Made by a program: the position numbers and the translations under genes
In this document: positions 1 through 9,418 of the stretch, in pieces
Numbering within the stretch: the stretch's first letter is position 1
Layout of the letters: each line of letters opens with the position of its first letter
The notes under the pieces: model-generated
What the model was told of the DNA's origin: nothing
The model's database searches: none
What the model saw: only the letters and a program-made list of their open reading frames with translations
Assembly: GCF_019352175.1 (NCBI RefSeq)
Contig: NZ_JACBYI010000005.1
Coordinates: forward strand, 62,001 to 126,000
Reading direction: 5' to 3'
DNA: 64,000 bases
Source: Paenibacillus sp. S150
GTDB taxonomy: Bacteria > Bacillota > Bacilli > Paenibacillales > Paenibacillaceae

Positions 1-1014
1 GCCCTGCTGTTTGAATATGCGGTGCGGAATATTGCCGCAGAGATTCTGGAGCCGGACTGTGACGTCTGGCACTGCCGCGATGCCTACGGCTATCTCGTCT
101 TTGCTCTGCGCAGCCGGGAGCAGCCGCAGGAGATGGGCGAAATGGAAGTGAAAGCTCTGCATACAAAGGCGCATGAACTGCAGCTGAAGGTGTCCGGCCT
201 GCTCAAGGGACAGGTCTCGCTGCTGCTCAGCGAACCGCTGCGATTCCCCGGGGAGCTGGCTCAGGTCTACCGCAAATCGCTGAACGAATTCCGGAAAATC
301 CCGCGCAGCGAGCAGGAATTCCTGGCTCTTGCGGGCGGCAACCGGACGGTTGACCGCACCTTGACCTCCCTCTATGCGCCGCCGGCATTCCTGCGGCTGA
401 TGGAGGGAGGCCGGTGGGATGAGGTGCGAAGCAAGCTGGCCGCAATTGTCCGCGAAATGGAGGAGAAGCTGCTGGATTCCGAGGAGCATCTTGCCGAGCT
501 GTATCATACGCTGGTCAGCGCTTTTCTGGCCATTGCCCATCAGCAGGGAAAGACCCTGATGGAGGCGACGGCCGGGAAGGGAGAGCTTGGCGAATCTGCC
601 CGGATTATGCGAAGTGCCGGAACCATTGCGGAATGGGCAGAAGGGATATTGTCGTGTCTTGCGCTGTCGGAGAATGCGGAGTACAACGATCACAAGCGCC
701 AGCTGCTGGCGCGGATCCACCGCTTCATTGAGGAGAATCTTGCCCGGGATGTCTCCCTCCAGAGCATCGCCGACCACGTGAACCTGCATGCGGTTTATCT
801 GTCTTCGATGTACAAGCAGGAGACCGGAGACAATCTGAGCGACTACATTATGCGTTACCGGATGGAGCAGGCGGCAGTGCTGCTGCGCTCCACGGAGATC
901 AGAATTTATGAGCTGGCCTCCCGGCTCGGCTTCCAGAATCCTCCTTATTTCAGCAAGCTCTTCAAGAACTATTACGGGATCACACCGCAGGAATACCGGG
1001 AACGCCTGCTGTAA
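1..1014 (+). CDS. AraC/YesN-type response regulator, C-terminal part (5' end outside window)
   Basis: The reading frame is open from base 1, so the GTG at 22 is internal and the true start lies upstream. The last ~100 residues form a two-helix-turn-helix AraC DNA-binding domain, with the signatures SLQSIADHVNLHAVYLSSMY, then LASRLGFQNPPYFSKLFKNY and a closing GITPQEYRERLL. The preceding ~230 residues match the variable linker of YesN-like regulators, whose N-terminal receiver domain would be outside the window. In this family the partner is a YesM sensor kinase, and the pair controls adjacent sugar importer genes. It lies 111 bases upstream of a sugar-binding lipoprotein in the same direction, which fits that role. 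Target and ligand are inferred from position only. Confidence 0.85.
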   Translation, partial: ALLFEYAVRNIAAEILEPDCDVWHCRDAYGYLVFALRSREQPQEMGEMEVKALHTKAHELQLKVSGLLKGQVSLLLSEPLRFPGELAQVYRKSLNEFRKIPRSEQEFLALAGGNRTVDRTLTSLYAPPAFLRLMEGGRWDEVRSKLAAIVREMEEKLLDSEEHLAELYHTLVSAFLAIAHQQGKTLMEATAGKGELGESARIMRSAGTIAEWAEGILSCLALSENAEYNDHKRQLLARIHRFIEENLARDVSLQSIADHVNLHAVYLSSMYKQETGDNLSDYIMRYRMEQAAVLLRSTEIRIYELASRLGFQNPPYFSKLFKNYYGITPQEYRERLL

Positions 1015-1125
1015 CGATGCTTAAGAATTTCGCACATCACCTTAAATCTTTCTCTCTTACTCCCGTGAAAGCGTTGTAATAAGATGGATGCGTCAGAGAT
1101 CATAGGAACACAGGGAGGTTCTTGC

Positions 1126-2853
1126 ATGAAGAGGACAAAGAAAAGGTTCGCGCTGCTGCTGGCGGCAACGATGCTGCTGTCGCTGCTCACAGCCTGTTCG
1201 CCGGACGGCAGCAACGAGGCTGCCGGCACAGCATCGCCGTCATCCGCCCAGCCGTCTGCGCCTGCGGCGGAGGATGGGGATGCTGCCCGGATTGAAGCTA
1301 TCAGGAACGGAACGTACAGCTTCGGGACCCCGGTCACGATCACTACAGTTACAGCCACGGATTCCAGCTTCAAATACAAGAACGGGGAGACACTGAGCGA
1401 CAATGTCCACACCCGGTGGGCGAAGGAGCAGCTGGGCATCGACATCAAGCATCTGTGGGAAGTGCCGGGCGAGCAGTTCGCCACCAAGATGCGGCTGATG
1501 CTGACAGCCAAGCAGGAGCTGCCGGATGTCGTCACAACGATGGATATCGGACTGATGAACGAGCTGATACAATCCGGAGCCTATAAGGATATTACAGCGG
1601 ATTTCGACAAGTATGCCTCCGGGCGGATGAAGGAGATCTTCAGCTCCCATCCGCTGATCTGGAGCCAGGTTACCTTCGACGGCAAACATATGGGGCTGCC
1701 TTACTTCGCCAATGCCGGGAATGATAATGCAGTGATGTGGGTCCGCCAGGATTGGCTGGACGAACTGGGCATGCAGGCACCGGCGACCTTTGGGGAGCTG
1801 GAGGCATTCATGCAGGCGCTGCTTGACAAAAAGCCGGGCAGTACGGACTCCATCATTCCGCTGGGCGTGAGTCTTGGCTCGGGCGGCGGCCATCCGAATC
1901 CGCTGGCAGGCTGGCTCGGGGAGAGCACCTGGATCTTCGGGCCGTTCGGCACCGTTCCTTACCAGTGGAACCAGGGCACGGACGGCAAGCTGGTGCATGG
2001 TTCGGCCGTGCCTGAGATGAAGAAGGGCCTGGAGGTGATGCGGGACTGGTATGAGAAGGGCTATATCTCCAAGGAGGCCGGGCTGCACGATGAGAACAAG
2101 CTCGCCGAGCTGATCGGGCAGGGGCGGGTAGGGGTTGTGGTTGCTCCGTATTGGATGGGCAGCTGGCCGGTTCCGGATCTGCAGAAGAACGTGCCGGGAG
2201 CGACGATGAAGCCCTACCCGATTCCAACCGAGAACGGCAAGGCGGGAGCGCGCGATACAACGTTCCTGAAGGGAGCTATGCTGGTAAGGGAAGGCTTTGA
2301 GCATACCGATGCTTTGTTCCTGTATCTCAACCGTCTGTTCGCCGGAGTGGACAAAGAACCGGGCAGCGAATTCGAGCACGGCTGGGCCGAAGACTATGAC
2401 TATACCCTCAAGTCGGACGGAACCGTATCGACGGCGGGCGATGATATTCCCGGAGGCTCGGTGGGCGTCTACAAATATTTCCTGTATGAGCCGAAGGACC
2501 CGTTCAGTGTGCTGCAGCAATCCGCAGACAAGGGAAAACTGCTGGAGCAAGGGGGGCTTACAGATGCTGAAAAAGCGGGCCTTGGCAATCCCGATGTGCT
2601 GAAGGCGGCGCAAATCGTCGTTGATGGATGGTCTAAGGACAGCTACTGGGCACCCCAGTTCCTTGGCGCAAGCACGCCGGCGATGCAGTCCAAGGGAGGC
2701 ATCACGACAAAGCTTGAAGGAGAGACAATCATGGCTATCATCTACGGCCGCAAGCCGCTGGAGGATTTCGATAAATTCGTCAAGGAATGGTACAGCATTG
2801 GCGGAGAGCAGATGACGAAGGAAGCCAATGAATGGTTTGACAGCACAAAGTGA
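1126..2853 (+). CDS. Extracellular sugar-binding lipoprotein (LplA-like)
   Basis: A 575-residue ABC importer solute-binding protein. The start at 1126 is chosen over the upstream ATG at 1084 because it follows a GGGAGG ribosome site and begins a classical lipoprotein signal: KRTKKR, a hydrophobic stretch, and the lipobox LLTAC with cysteine near residue 25. The mature part has features of the large (>500 residue) family-1 binding proteins of Paenibacillus, for example QDWLDELG and the C-terminal pattern of W and aromatic residues. Such proteins usually pair with two permeases of the LplB/LplC type, but none follows here; they may lie upstream of the window. The substrate is likely an oligosaccharide, since a secreted beta-helix protein lies downstream, but it cannot be named. 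Confidence 0.88.
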   Translation: MKRTKKRFALLLAATMLLSLLTACSPDGSNEAAGTASPSSAQPSAPAAEDGDAARIEAIRNGTYSFGTPVTITTVTATDSSFKYKNGETLSDNVHTRWAKEQLGIDIKHLWEVPGEQFATKMRLMLTAKQELPDVVTTMDIGLMNELIQSGAYKDITADFDKYASGRMKEIFSSHPLIWSQVTFDGKHMGLPYFANAGNDNAVMWVRQDWLDELGMQAPATFGELEAFMQALLDKKPGSTDSIIPLGVSLGSGGGHPNPLAGWLGESTWIFGPFGTVPYQWNQGTDGKLVHGSAVPEMKKGLEVMRDWYEKGYISKEAGLHDENKLAELIGQGRVGVVVAPYWMGSWPVPDLQKNVPGATMKPYPIPTENGKAGARDTTFLKGAMLVREGFEHTDALFLYLNRLFAGVDKEPGSEFEHGWAEDYDYTLKSDGTVSTAGDDIPGGSVGVYKYFLYEPKDPFSVLQQSADKGKLLEQGGLTDAEKAGLGNPDVLKAAQIVVDGWSKDSYWAPQFLGASTPAMQSKGGITTKLEGETIMAIIYGRKPLEDFDKFVKEWYSIGGEQMTKEANEWFDSTK

Positions 2854-3119
2854 CGGGGGAACGCAGCAGGAATAATCAGGGCTAAAGCTGCCGGGAAGTT
2901 AGCGCCTTGGAGACGCCGGGAGGAGGAACGGATGCGAAGCCCGGGTTCAGTTCCTCCTTTCCTGATGTTTGGGATAATATGAAATTCCAAAATTGTTGCT
3001 GCCCTCCAGTCCTGAGCTATTTAAGTGTGACTTTGAGCGGGCTGCGCGGTGAAATGAGAGGTAAAAGTGCCTTTGAATTCGCCGGAAAAAGGCTATGTAA
3101 GGAAGGAGGGGGGGAGTCA

Positions 3120-4268
3120 ATGAAGCGGGCAAAAGGCAAAACTGCCGCGGCTGCCGGTGTCCTGCTGTGTGTGGCAGCTGTCCTGCTGCTGTGCGGGGGA
3201 TACGGGCCGGAACGGCTCCTGGGGCTTGGGGGGACGGGGACGGAGGCAGCTTCCGCCAAGGCTCAAGGCACACAGGAGGGGATGCCGGCGGATGCCGAGG
3301 CGGCACGCATCAACGGGCGCGCGGTCACGGCGGCGGAAATGAAGTATGCGATGGGACTTCAGCGCACGAGGATGATCGAGTACTTCCGGGATACTTACAA
3401 TCAGGCGTATGACGAGGGATTCTGGGAGCTGGAGCTTGGCGGGGAGAATCCGCTGGAGCTGGTCAAGCGGGAGGCGCTAACGGCATGGACCCGAAGCAGG
3501 ATTGTGCTGGAGATGGGACAGGAAGCAGGGCTGACGGAGAGCACGGAGTTCAGCAGTCTGCTGGCCGCGATGGAGCGGGAGAATAAGCGGCGGGCACAGG
3601 CGGCTGCGTCCGGGAAACCGGTCTTTGGTCCCGCCGAGCTGGATGCAGGCAGCTTCATTCCATATTATCTGAGCAATCTGGAGATTGCGCTTCAGGAGAA
3701 GCGGACAGCCGTGGCAGCACAAGCGCCGGACCAGCCGCCGGAGCCGGTTGAACCGGCAAGCGCGGCTCCCGGGGAGCGGGAGCCGGTGTTTACCCGCATC
3801 TCTGTCGCCTACCGGAGCGAAGGAGCCGGCGCCGCAGAGACCAAGGCGGACACAAGACAACTTCTGTCTGAGGTGCGGCAGCTTCTCCTTGATGGCAGAA
3901 GCCCGGAAGAGGCGGTTTTGGAGCTGGGAAATGACAGCGCTTCCTTTGGTGGTTTGACCCTAAGCCGTGAAAGGCTGGACAGTGCTAACGCCAGGGTGTA
4001 TTTCCGTGAGCAGGGCAAGCTGTACGCCTGGCTGACCGGAGAGCGGGAGTCCGGCGAGATCAGCCCGGTCATGGATGAAGGCTTCATAGGGGAATGGGTA
4101 GTGGCGGCGCTTGGCGATGCAGAGCCGCTGAAGGCCGGAACAGCAGCGGAGCAGAGGAAAGGGGAAGCACCGGGGAAAACAGGCTTTGAGCAGGAACTGG
4201 AGCAGCGGGTCCGTACAGCCCGGATCGAACTAACGGAGCCGGGGTATTCCGGCCTGCAGCTGCAGTAG
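3120..4268 (+). CDS. Exported SurA/PrsA-like protein, putative peptidyl-prolyl isomerase family
   Basis: A 382-residue protein. The ATG at 3120 has an AGGAGGGGG ribosome site and opens with KRAKGK and a long hydrophobic segment (residues ~9-27), so it is exported or membrane-anchored; the frame extends further upstream but without a ribosome site. The segment around ARINGRAVTAAEMKYAM resembles the N-terminal chaperone region of SurA/PrsA foldases ('A-x-I-N-G-x-x-V/I-T'). The C-terminal part (GRSPEEAVLELG, GEISPVMDEGFIGEWVVA) looks like a diverged parvulin region. It is followed after 32 bases by the secreted beta-helix gene, so a role in folding that protein is plausible. PPIase activity is not shown by any residue I can point to. 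Confidence 0.6.
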   Translation: MKRAKGKTAAAAGVLLCVAAVLLLCGGYGPERLLGLGGTGTEAASAKAQGTQEGMPADAEAARINGRAVTAAEMKYAMGLQRTRMIEYFRDTYNQAYDEGFWELELGGENPLELVKREALTAWTRSRIVLEMGQEAGLTESTEFSSLLAAMERENKRRAQAAASGKPVFGPAELDAGSFIPYYLSNLEIALQEKRTAVAAQAPDQPPEPVEPASAAPGEREPVFTRISVAYRSEGAGAAETKADTRQLLSEVRQLLLDGRSPEEAVLELGNDSASFGGLTLSRERLDSANARVYFREQGKLYAWLTGERESGEISPVMDEGFIGEWVVAALGDAEPLKAGTAAEQRKGEAPGKTGFEQELEQRVRTARIELTEPGYSGLQLQ

Positions 4269-4300
4269 CATACCAATCATAGCGGGAGGTTTAAGCGAAG

Positions 4301-7300
4301 ATGATAAGAAGACCATGGCATCAGATGAACAAGCTGATTTTGGCGGCACTGTTGATTCTGGCATCCGTACTGTCCGTAATGGTCCCGTCAACGGCGCGCG
4401 CAGCCGGTACGTCGTATTATGTCGATTCGGCAGGGGGCAGCGACAGCAACACTGGCAGCTCTGAAACCCAGGCCTGGAAGACGCTGGACAAAGTGAATGC
4501 CACCGTCTTTCAGCCCGGCGACCGCATTCTGTTCAAGGCGGGCGGCGTCTGGACGGGGACGCTGTCGCCCCAGGGATCGGGCAGCGAAGGCAGCCCGATC
4601 CTGATTGACCGCTACAGCGACGGGGCCAAGCCGCTGATTGCGGGGGGAGGCGCCTCCGCCGCTATATATTTTTATAACCAGGAGCAATGGGAGGTCCGCA
4701 ATCTTGAAATAACGAATAACGCGGCAAGCCCGGGCGAGCGCCGGGGCATCCATGTGAGCGGCAGCAGCGGAAGCTGGACCAATCCCAAGGTCTATAAGCA
4801 TTTTGTATTCGAGAACCTGGATATCCATAATGTCAAGGGTTCGACAACCACCGATTATGTGCATAACGGCGGAATCATCGTCTGGGGTCCGAACTGGGAC
4901 ATGCATGTGTCGGATGTGGTCATCAAGAATAACCATATCTATTCGCTCGACAGTGTAGGAATCTATCTGAATGGAGCGCAGCGCACCTACTCCACCGGGC
5001 TTAAGGTGCAGAACAATGTGATTAACGATGTGGCCGCCGACGGCGCGGTTGTGCTCAATACGATCGGCGGGGTCATTGAGCATAATGTGGTGTACGACAC
5101 CCATGTCCGCGCGTCCGGATATCATGTGCCGCTGTGGGTATGGGGCGCGAAGGATGCGCTCATCCAGTACAATGAAGTGTACAACACCGCCCCCGGCGGC
5201 GACGCGATGGCCTTTGATGCGGACTACAACAGCGACGGCACTATTATCCAGTACAACTACAGCCACCATAATGCAGGCGGTATGGTGCTGGTCGTCAATG
5301 ACGGGACAACCGCCTCCAATTACAATACCAATGCGGTCGTCCGTTATAATATCAGCGAGAATGACGGCGGGGCGGTGTTCAACCTGAACGGTCCGGCCAG
5401 CGGCGCGAAGCTGTACAACAACACCGTCTATCTGCCGCTTACGTCAAGCACCAATATCGTCAATTACGGCTATTGGGACGGCTATGCTTCCGGTACGGCC
5501 TTTTACAACAACCTGATTTATAATCTGGGCACCGGGGGCTATCAATTCGGCTCCAGCACCGGCAATGTTTTCGAGAACAATCTGTTCTACGGCAACCATC
5601 CGTCCAGCGAACCGGCCGACCCGTACAAGATCACCGCTGATCCGAGGCTCGCATCGGCCGGCTCAGGCGGCATCGGCCGCGACACGCTGGCCGGCTATCA
5701 GCTGCTGAATACCTCGCCGGCCATCGGCAGCGGCAAAATCATCGCCGCAAGCGGCGGCAGCGATTATTTCGGCAACCCCGTTCCGGCAGGCACCGCTCCC
5801 AATATCGGGGCTTACGAGGGCGAAGGGCTGGACCCGAACAACCTGCCTCCGCTGCCGCAGCCGCCTTCCCAGACGAATCTGCTGCTCAATCCGGGCTTTG
5901 AAACAGGAGATTTCAGCAACTGGCCGCTTCATTACAATGGAGCTGCCATCGTGAGCACCGGAGCGCGCACAGGGACCTATGCAGCGGCGCTAACCGGCAG
6001 CTATGCAGGCATGGAGCAGAATATTGGCGGCCTGCATCCGAATACCATGTATAAGCTGTACGCCTATGGCGCGGCCAGCGGCGGGGGATCGGCCGTCTTC
6101 GGGGTGAAGAACCACGGCAACGCGGAACAGAGCGTCTATATGACTGCGGCTTCATATACCCGCAAGGAAATTACATTTACGACAGGGGCGTCCAGCACCG
6201 GCGCTACGATTTTTCTGTACAAAGCCGGAGGGACGGGACAGGTGACGTTCGACGATCTGGAGCTGATTCAGTTCAGCGCCTCTCCTGCCGGTCCAACCGG
6301 GCCGGTGTTCACCGAAGGCGGAAGTGACGAATTCAACGCGTCGGCACTGGACAGCCAATGGACCTGGGTGCGGGAGAACAGCGCAGCCTGGTCGCTGACG
6401 GCCAACCCCGGCTCCATGCGGATTACCGCCGAGAGCGGGGAAATCGCGGAGGGGGCTACCACAGCCAAGAACCTTCTGCTCACCGGAGCGCCGGCAGGGG
6501 ACTGGACCATCGAGACCAAGCTGACGGGCATTCCGGCAACCCAATGGACCCAGGGCGGACTGATTGTCTATGAGAGCGATGCGACCTTCGTCCGGATTAC
6601 GCGCATGTACGGCACCGGCAGCCAATTTCAGTTCACTGCGCAGAAAAATGCCGTGCGGCAGCATGTGGAAACCCCGGATACTCTTGGCTCAACCGTCTAC
6701 CTCAGGCTCGTAAAGGCGGGCAATACCTACAGCGGCTTCTATTCGGCCGACGGGGTGAGCTACCAGCAGGCCGGAGCGACTCAGACGGTAGAGATTGCCG
6801 AGCCGAAGATTGGCCTGTTCACGGGAGCCGGTACGGGACTTACGGCAGACTACGACTATTTCCGGTTCATTCCGGCGGAGCCGGAGCCGGTCAACCTGCT
6901 GCAGAATCCCGGCTTCGAGAGCGGTGATTTCACCGGCTGGGCGGTCCATTACAACGGTTCTTCGGTCTCGGACACCGCCCCGCGTACAGGGGACTACGCG
7001 GCCCGGCTAAGCGGGCCGGCTGCGGGCGTTGAGCAGACGGTCACCGGGCTGCTTCCGGGCACGGCCTACAGGCTGTCCGGCTTCGGGCAGAGTGCAGGGG
7101 GCGGGGTTGCGGTGTTTGGGGTCAAGGATTACGGCGGGGCCTTCACGGACGCCTGGGGCTTCGAGCAGGGCACGGAATATGTGCACAAGGAAATTGAATT
7201 CACGACAGGAAGCGCCAGCACCAGCGCCGTCATTTATCTGTACAAGGGCAGTGCCGGCGGGGAAGTCCATTTCGACGATCTGGTGCTGACGGCAGTGCAG

Positions 7301-7303
7301 TAG
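4301..7303 (+). CDS. Secreted right-handed beta-helix protein with carbohydrate-binding-type modules
   Basis: A 1000-residue protein with a GGGAGG ribosome site and a signal peptide ending near ARAAG (residues ~33-35). Residues ~37-510 start with YYVDSAGGSDSNTGS and continue as a parallel beta-helix (repeated 'N-N-x-I/V-Y' turns such as IKNNHIYSL and VQNNVINDV), the fold of polysaccharide lyases and glycan epimerases. Residues ~526-660 (LLLNPGFETGDFSNW) and ~866-1000 (LLQNPGFESGDFTGW) are two copies of one CBM-like beta-sandwich. Between them lies a module starting EFNASALDSQWTW that resembles the concanavalin-like C-terminal domain of GH43 enzymes. Likely extracellular polysaccharide binding or cleavage; I cannot assign a lyase family or catalytic residues. 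Confidence 0.85.
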   Translation: MIRRPWHQMNKLILAALLILASVLSVMVPSTARAAGTSYYVDSAGGSDSNTGSSETQAWKTLDKVNATVFQPGDRILFKAGGVWTGTLSPQGSGSEGSPILIDRYSDGAKPLIAGGGASAAIYFYNQEQWEVRNLEITNNAASPGERRGIHVSGSSGSWTNPKVYKHFVFENLDIHNVKGSTTTDYVHNGGIIVWGPNWDMHVSDVVIKNNHIYSLDSVGIYLNGAQRTYSTGLKVQNNVINDVAADGAVVLNTIGGVIEHNVVYDTHVRASGYHVPLWVWGAKDALIQYNEVYNTAPGGDAMAFDADYNSDGTIIQYNYSHHNAGGMVLVVNDGTTASNYNTNAVVRYNISENDGGAVFNLNGPASGAKLYNNTVYLPLTSSTNIVNYGYWDGYASGTAFYNNLIYNLGTGGYQFGSSTGNVFENNLFYGNHPSSEPADPYKITADPRLASAGSGGIGRDTLAGYQLLNTSPAIGSGKIIAASGGSDYFGNPVPAGTAPNIGAYEGEGLDPNNLPPLPQPPSQTNLLLNPGFETGDFSNWPLHYNGAAIVSTGARTGTYAAALTGSYAGMEQNIGGLHPNTMYKLYAYGAASGGGSAVFGVKNHGNAEQSVYMTAASYTRKEITFTTGASSTGATIFLYKAGGTGQVTFDDLELIQFSASPAGPTGPVFTEGGSDEFNASALDSQWTWVRENSAAWSLTANPGSMRITAESGEIAEGATTAKNLLLTGAPAGDWTIETKLTGIPATQWTQGGLIVYESDATFVRITRMYGTGSQFQFTAQKNAVRQHVETPDTLGSTVYLRLVKAGNTYSGFYSADGVSYQQAGATQTVEIAEPKIGLFTGAGTGLTADYDYFRFIPAEPEPVNLLQNPGFESGDFTGWAVHYNGSSVSDTAPRTGDYAARLSGPAAGVEQTVTGLLPGTAYRLSGFGQSAGGGVAVFGVKDYGGAFTDAWGFEQGTEYVHKEIEFTTGSASTSAVIYLYKGSAGGEVHFDDLVLTAVQ

Positions 7304-7317
7304 CAGCCTCCGGGAAG

Positions 7318-7357
7318 AAAAAAACCTTGAAAGCCTCCGGGCGGTCAAGGTTTTTTT
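7318..7357 (+). terminator. Rho-independent terminator after the beta-helix gene
   Basis: Inverted repeat AAAACCTTGA / TCAAGG followed by seven T, beginning 15 bases past the stop codon. The loop contains a GC-rich CCTCCGGGCGG segment. This closes the putative 1.1-7.3 kb operon. Confidence 0.85.
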
Positions 7358-7730
7358 ATTTAAAGATAAAGAATTTATCCTGAATTTCGAAAATAAGTAT
7401 CCACAAATCCTCTAAAAAGCTCTACACGAAGGGATGTCTTGCTAAAAACAGCTTGCACCCAATGGGTGAAGGAAAAAGAGGGTTTATCCCTTGTCCGGTC
7501 TGGATTGGTTTAATTCACTTTCGAAATTGAGGTTTATAAGCTTTGGGGTCCCCGCAAAATACCTGAGTAAATCATCGAAGCCAAGTCCCCGCTTTGTGGG
7601 GTTATTCTGCGCAGGATATACGTAGGCTTCTGGAGTGGACGCTCTGCGAACGGAGCATTGTTCCAATAACTGTGCTCTCCAGATTTATTTCATTCCCCTT
7701 AGGAGCTGCGAGGAAATTAGTATCCGCTTT

Positions 7731-7770
7731 TGTTGACAAAATCTCCACGGTTTTGGGAGTTTTGTCAACA
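7731..7770. other. Long inverted repeat (hairpin)
   Basis: The left arm begins TGTTGACAAAA and the right arm ends TTTTGTCAACA, an 11-bp perfect outer stem, with near-pairing CTCC/GGGAG inside. There is no T-tract on either strand, so it is not a standard terminator. It could be a folded small RNA element or a mobile-repeat relic. Confidence 0.5.
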
Positions 7771-8006
7771 ATGTAGCGGTACTTTATTTCGTCGCAGTCT
7801 CTTAGCGGTGAAAATCCGGAGACCCGGGCGGCCGCTGCCGCTGTTCCGCGGGTCCGTCCGCCCCGCTGTTTAAGCGGGAGGCGGTTCTGTAATCTTTAAA
7901 AAAACACATTAAAGAAACTTAATGTGTATGAATGGAACCGGCTAACCTGAACAAGCTGATGGAACGCAAGGAAGAGATTCATAGGGGACTGAAGCGAAGT
8001 TGAAGC

Positions 8007-8341
8007 GAAGTGGAAAAAGTAACACTAATGGGCTGGAATTTTGGCTTTAACAGGATTTAGTGGGAATTTGTACACTTAATAGAGGCCTGCTCCCTCCATA
8101 TGGCTGATTTCAGCCGGATTAGTTGTACTTTTTCCCACTAGGGATGATCCAATATCCGAATGCGCTACTTTAGTTATCCTTTTTACCACTAAAATGGCTG
8201 CCCTTTGAAAAGAATGTTTCAAGTTCATCTTAATGTAGGCGTATTCCTCTGCAAGGGAGAGAAAAGGATCGATTAGGTCTCCTTTTTCCCGCTAACGCAA
8301 GCCAAAAAGGGAATGTGGGGATTACGTTTACTTTTTCCACT
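8007..8341. repeat. Cluster of a short interspersed repeat (core TAGTGGGAAAAAGTA)
   Basis: Six related copies of about 18-20 bases in both orientations: forward at 8007-8023 (AAGTGGAAAAAGTAAC) and 8059-8077 (AGTGGGAATTTGTACACTT); reverse at 8121-8140 (AGTTGTACTTTTTCCCACTA), 8171-8192, 8276-8295 and 8322-8341. Copies are spaced 30-85 bases apart, too irregular and too short for CRISPR. From memory, similar AGTGGAAAAAG-type elements are scattered between genes in Paenibacillus; their role is unknown to me. Confidence 0.6.
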
Positions 8342-8634
8342 TGGGCTTAGGCCGCCGGGTCTCAGCAGGAAGGTCTGGAGGGATCGGGGAGGAAGAGCTT
8401 CAGCCGGCCAGGGGAAACGGAGAGCCAGGGAACCGCAGCCAGCCTTACGCCTGAAATGCAAACAGCTGCGCTGCCCGGTCAAGGACGGCGAAGCCGTTTC
8501 CGCTTGTATCGAGAGGAACAGCCTATGTATTTCAATGGATTAGCTATTGGACTGAAGCGGTGAACCGGATTACGATAATTACTGCAGCTATAGCTGCGGT
8601 TCTTTCAACAAAACAGAGATGGAGGCAGGTTAAG

Positions 8635-9405
8635 GTGGAGCAAGCAGCAAGACCGCAATTAAAAGTCAGGGAGGCTGTTTTTGGCGGCGGCAAGTATCTG
8701 TTATGTGTACCGCTTGCCGGTTCAACTGTCGACCAGCTGATTGCAGGCGTAAATCGTTCACTCGAGTTTAACCCGGATCTTTATGAGTGGAGAGTGGACT
8801 ATTTCGGGTCCTATCCTCAGCCCGGGCCGGTTCTCGAAGCGCTGGCAGCACTGCGGGCAGCTGTCGGAAATAAGCCCATCCTGTTCACTCCCCGCCACTT
8901 TGCAGAAGATGGCGCTAGCGATATTCCCGATGGGCACAAATTTGAATTGATTGATCACGTCAGCAGAACGGGGCTGGTTGATCTCATTGATATTGAACAG
9001 CGGTACGGCCGGGCCTGCCTGTCCCTCTGGAGCAAGAAGCTGCATGAGCGCAGTGTAAGGCTGGTCATTTCCCACCATGAATTCCACAAAAAAATGAACC
9101 CCGGCGAGGTTCTGAAGGTTCTGCAATGCGGGCAGGAATGGGGCGCCGATATCGGTAAAATCATTGTCAAAGCAAGCAGCTTTAAGGCTCTGGCCGATTT
9201 CAGCGATGCCATCCATGAAGCCAGGGATACCTTTTTGAAGATTCCGGTGATTGCAGGAGCAGTGGGCAAGGCCAGCCCGCTTATGCGGGTGCTGGGGGAT
9301 TATCTGGGGTCGGATATGACATTCGCCATGGCGGGCGGGCGCCGCTCCCATGCCGCACAGCTGCATATTCAGGATATCAGACGGTTTCGCGACCGTATCC
9401 GTTAG
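8635..9405 (+). CDS. aroD: Type I 3-dehydroquinate dehydratase
   Basis: A 256-residue protein converting 3-dehydroquinate to 3-dehydroshikimate through a lysine Schiff base. The GTG start at 8635 has GGAGG nine bases upstream and gives the usual family length; the GTG at 8560 has no ribosome site. Family residues line up in order: E51, R53 and D55 in EWRVDYF, H148 in SHHEF, K175 27 residues later (the same spacing as His143/Lys170 of the Salmonella enzyme), and R218 a further 43 residues on. The tail MAGGRRSHAAQ replaces the more usual active-site loop sequence, so substrate handling may differ. The gene sits next to a LysR regulator and a tricarboxylate-type importer operon rather than other aro genes, which hints at a catabolic (quinate/shikimate) role. 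Confidence 0.88.
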   Translation: MEQAARPQLKVREAVFGGGKYLLCVPLAGSTVDQLIAGVNRSLEFNPDLYEWRVDYFGSYPQPGPVLEALAALRAAVGNKPILFTPRHFAEDGASDIPDGHKFELIDHVSRTGLVDLIDIEQRYGRACLSLWSKKLHERSVRLVISHHEFHKKMNPGEVLKVLQCGQEWGADIGKIIVKASSFKALADFSDAIHEARDTFLKIPVIAGAVGKASPLMRVLGDYLGSDMTFAMAGGRRSHAAQLHIQDIRRFRDRIR

Positions 9406-9418
9406 GGCGGCTGCAAAG

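Larger units (their letters stand above)
7358..8634. other. Long gene-free spacer with repeats and hairpins
   Basis: About 1.3 kb with no convincing gene. The short ORFs in it lack ribosome sites and family resemblance. It holds a strong hairpin at 7731-7770, a GC-rich hairpin at 7858-7884, a short AT stem at 7904-7927 with a 9-bp perfect arm (ACACATTAA), and a cluster of short repeats at 8007-8341. The segment 7571-7585 (CCCCGCTTTGTGGGG) is also self-complementary. The function of the spacer is unknown. Confidence 0.6.

Noticed and set aside
1240..2613. Long minus-strand open frame (457 codons)
   Set aside because: It lies wholly opposite a clear solute-binding protein, has no ribosome site or family resemblance, and owes its length to the GC-rich codon bias of the real gene.
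4388..5269. Minus-strand open frame (293 codons) inside the beta-helix gene
   Set aside because: Antisense shadow of the repeated beta-helix coding sequence; rich in His and Asp from reversed codons and without start signals.
7904..7927. Minus-strand terminator (ACACATTAA stem then T-run)
   Set aside because: Stem is entirely AT-rich and no minus-strand gene lies upstream of it for 1.5 kb; kept only as a note in the spacer.
8007..8341. CRISPR-like array
   Set aside because: Copies are in both orientations, of unequal length and with irregular spacing; no cas gene in the window.
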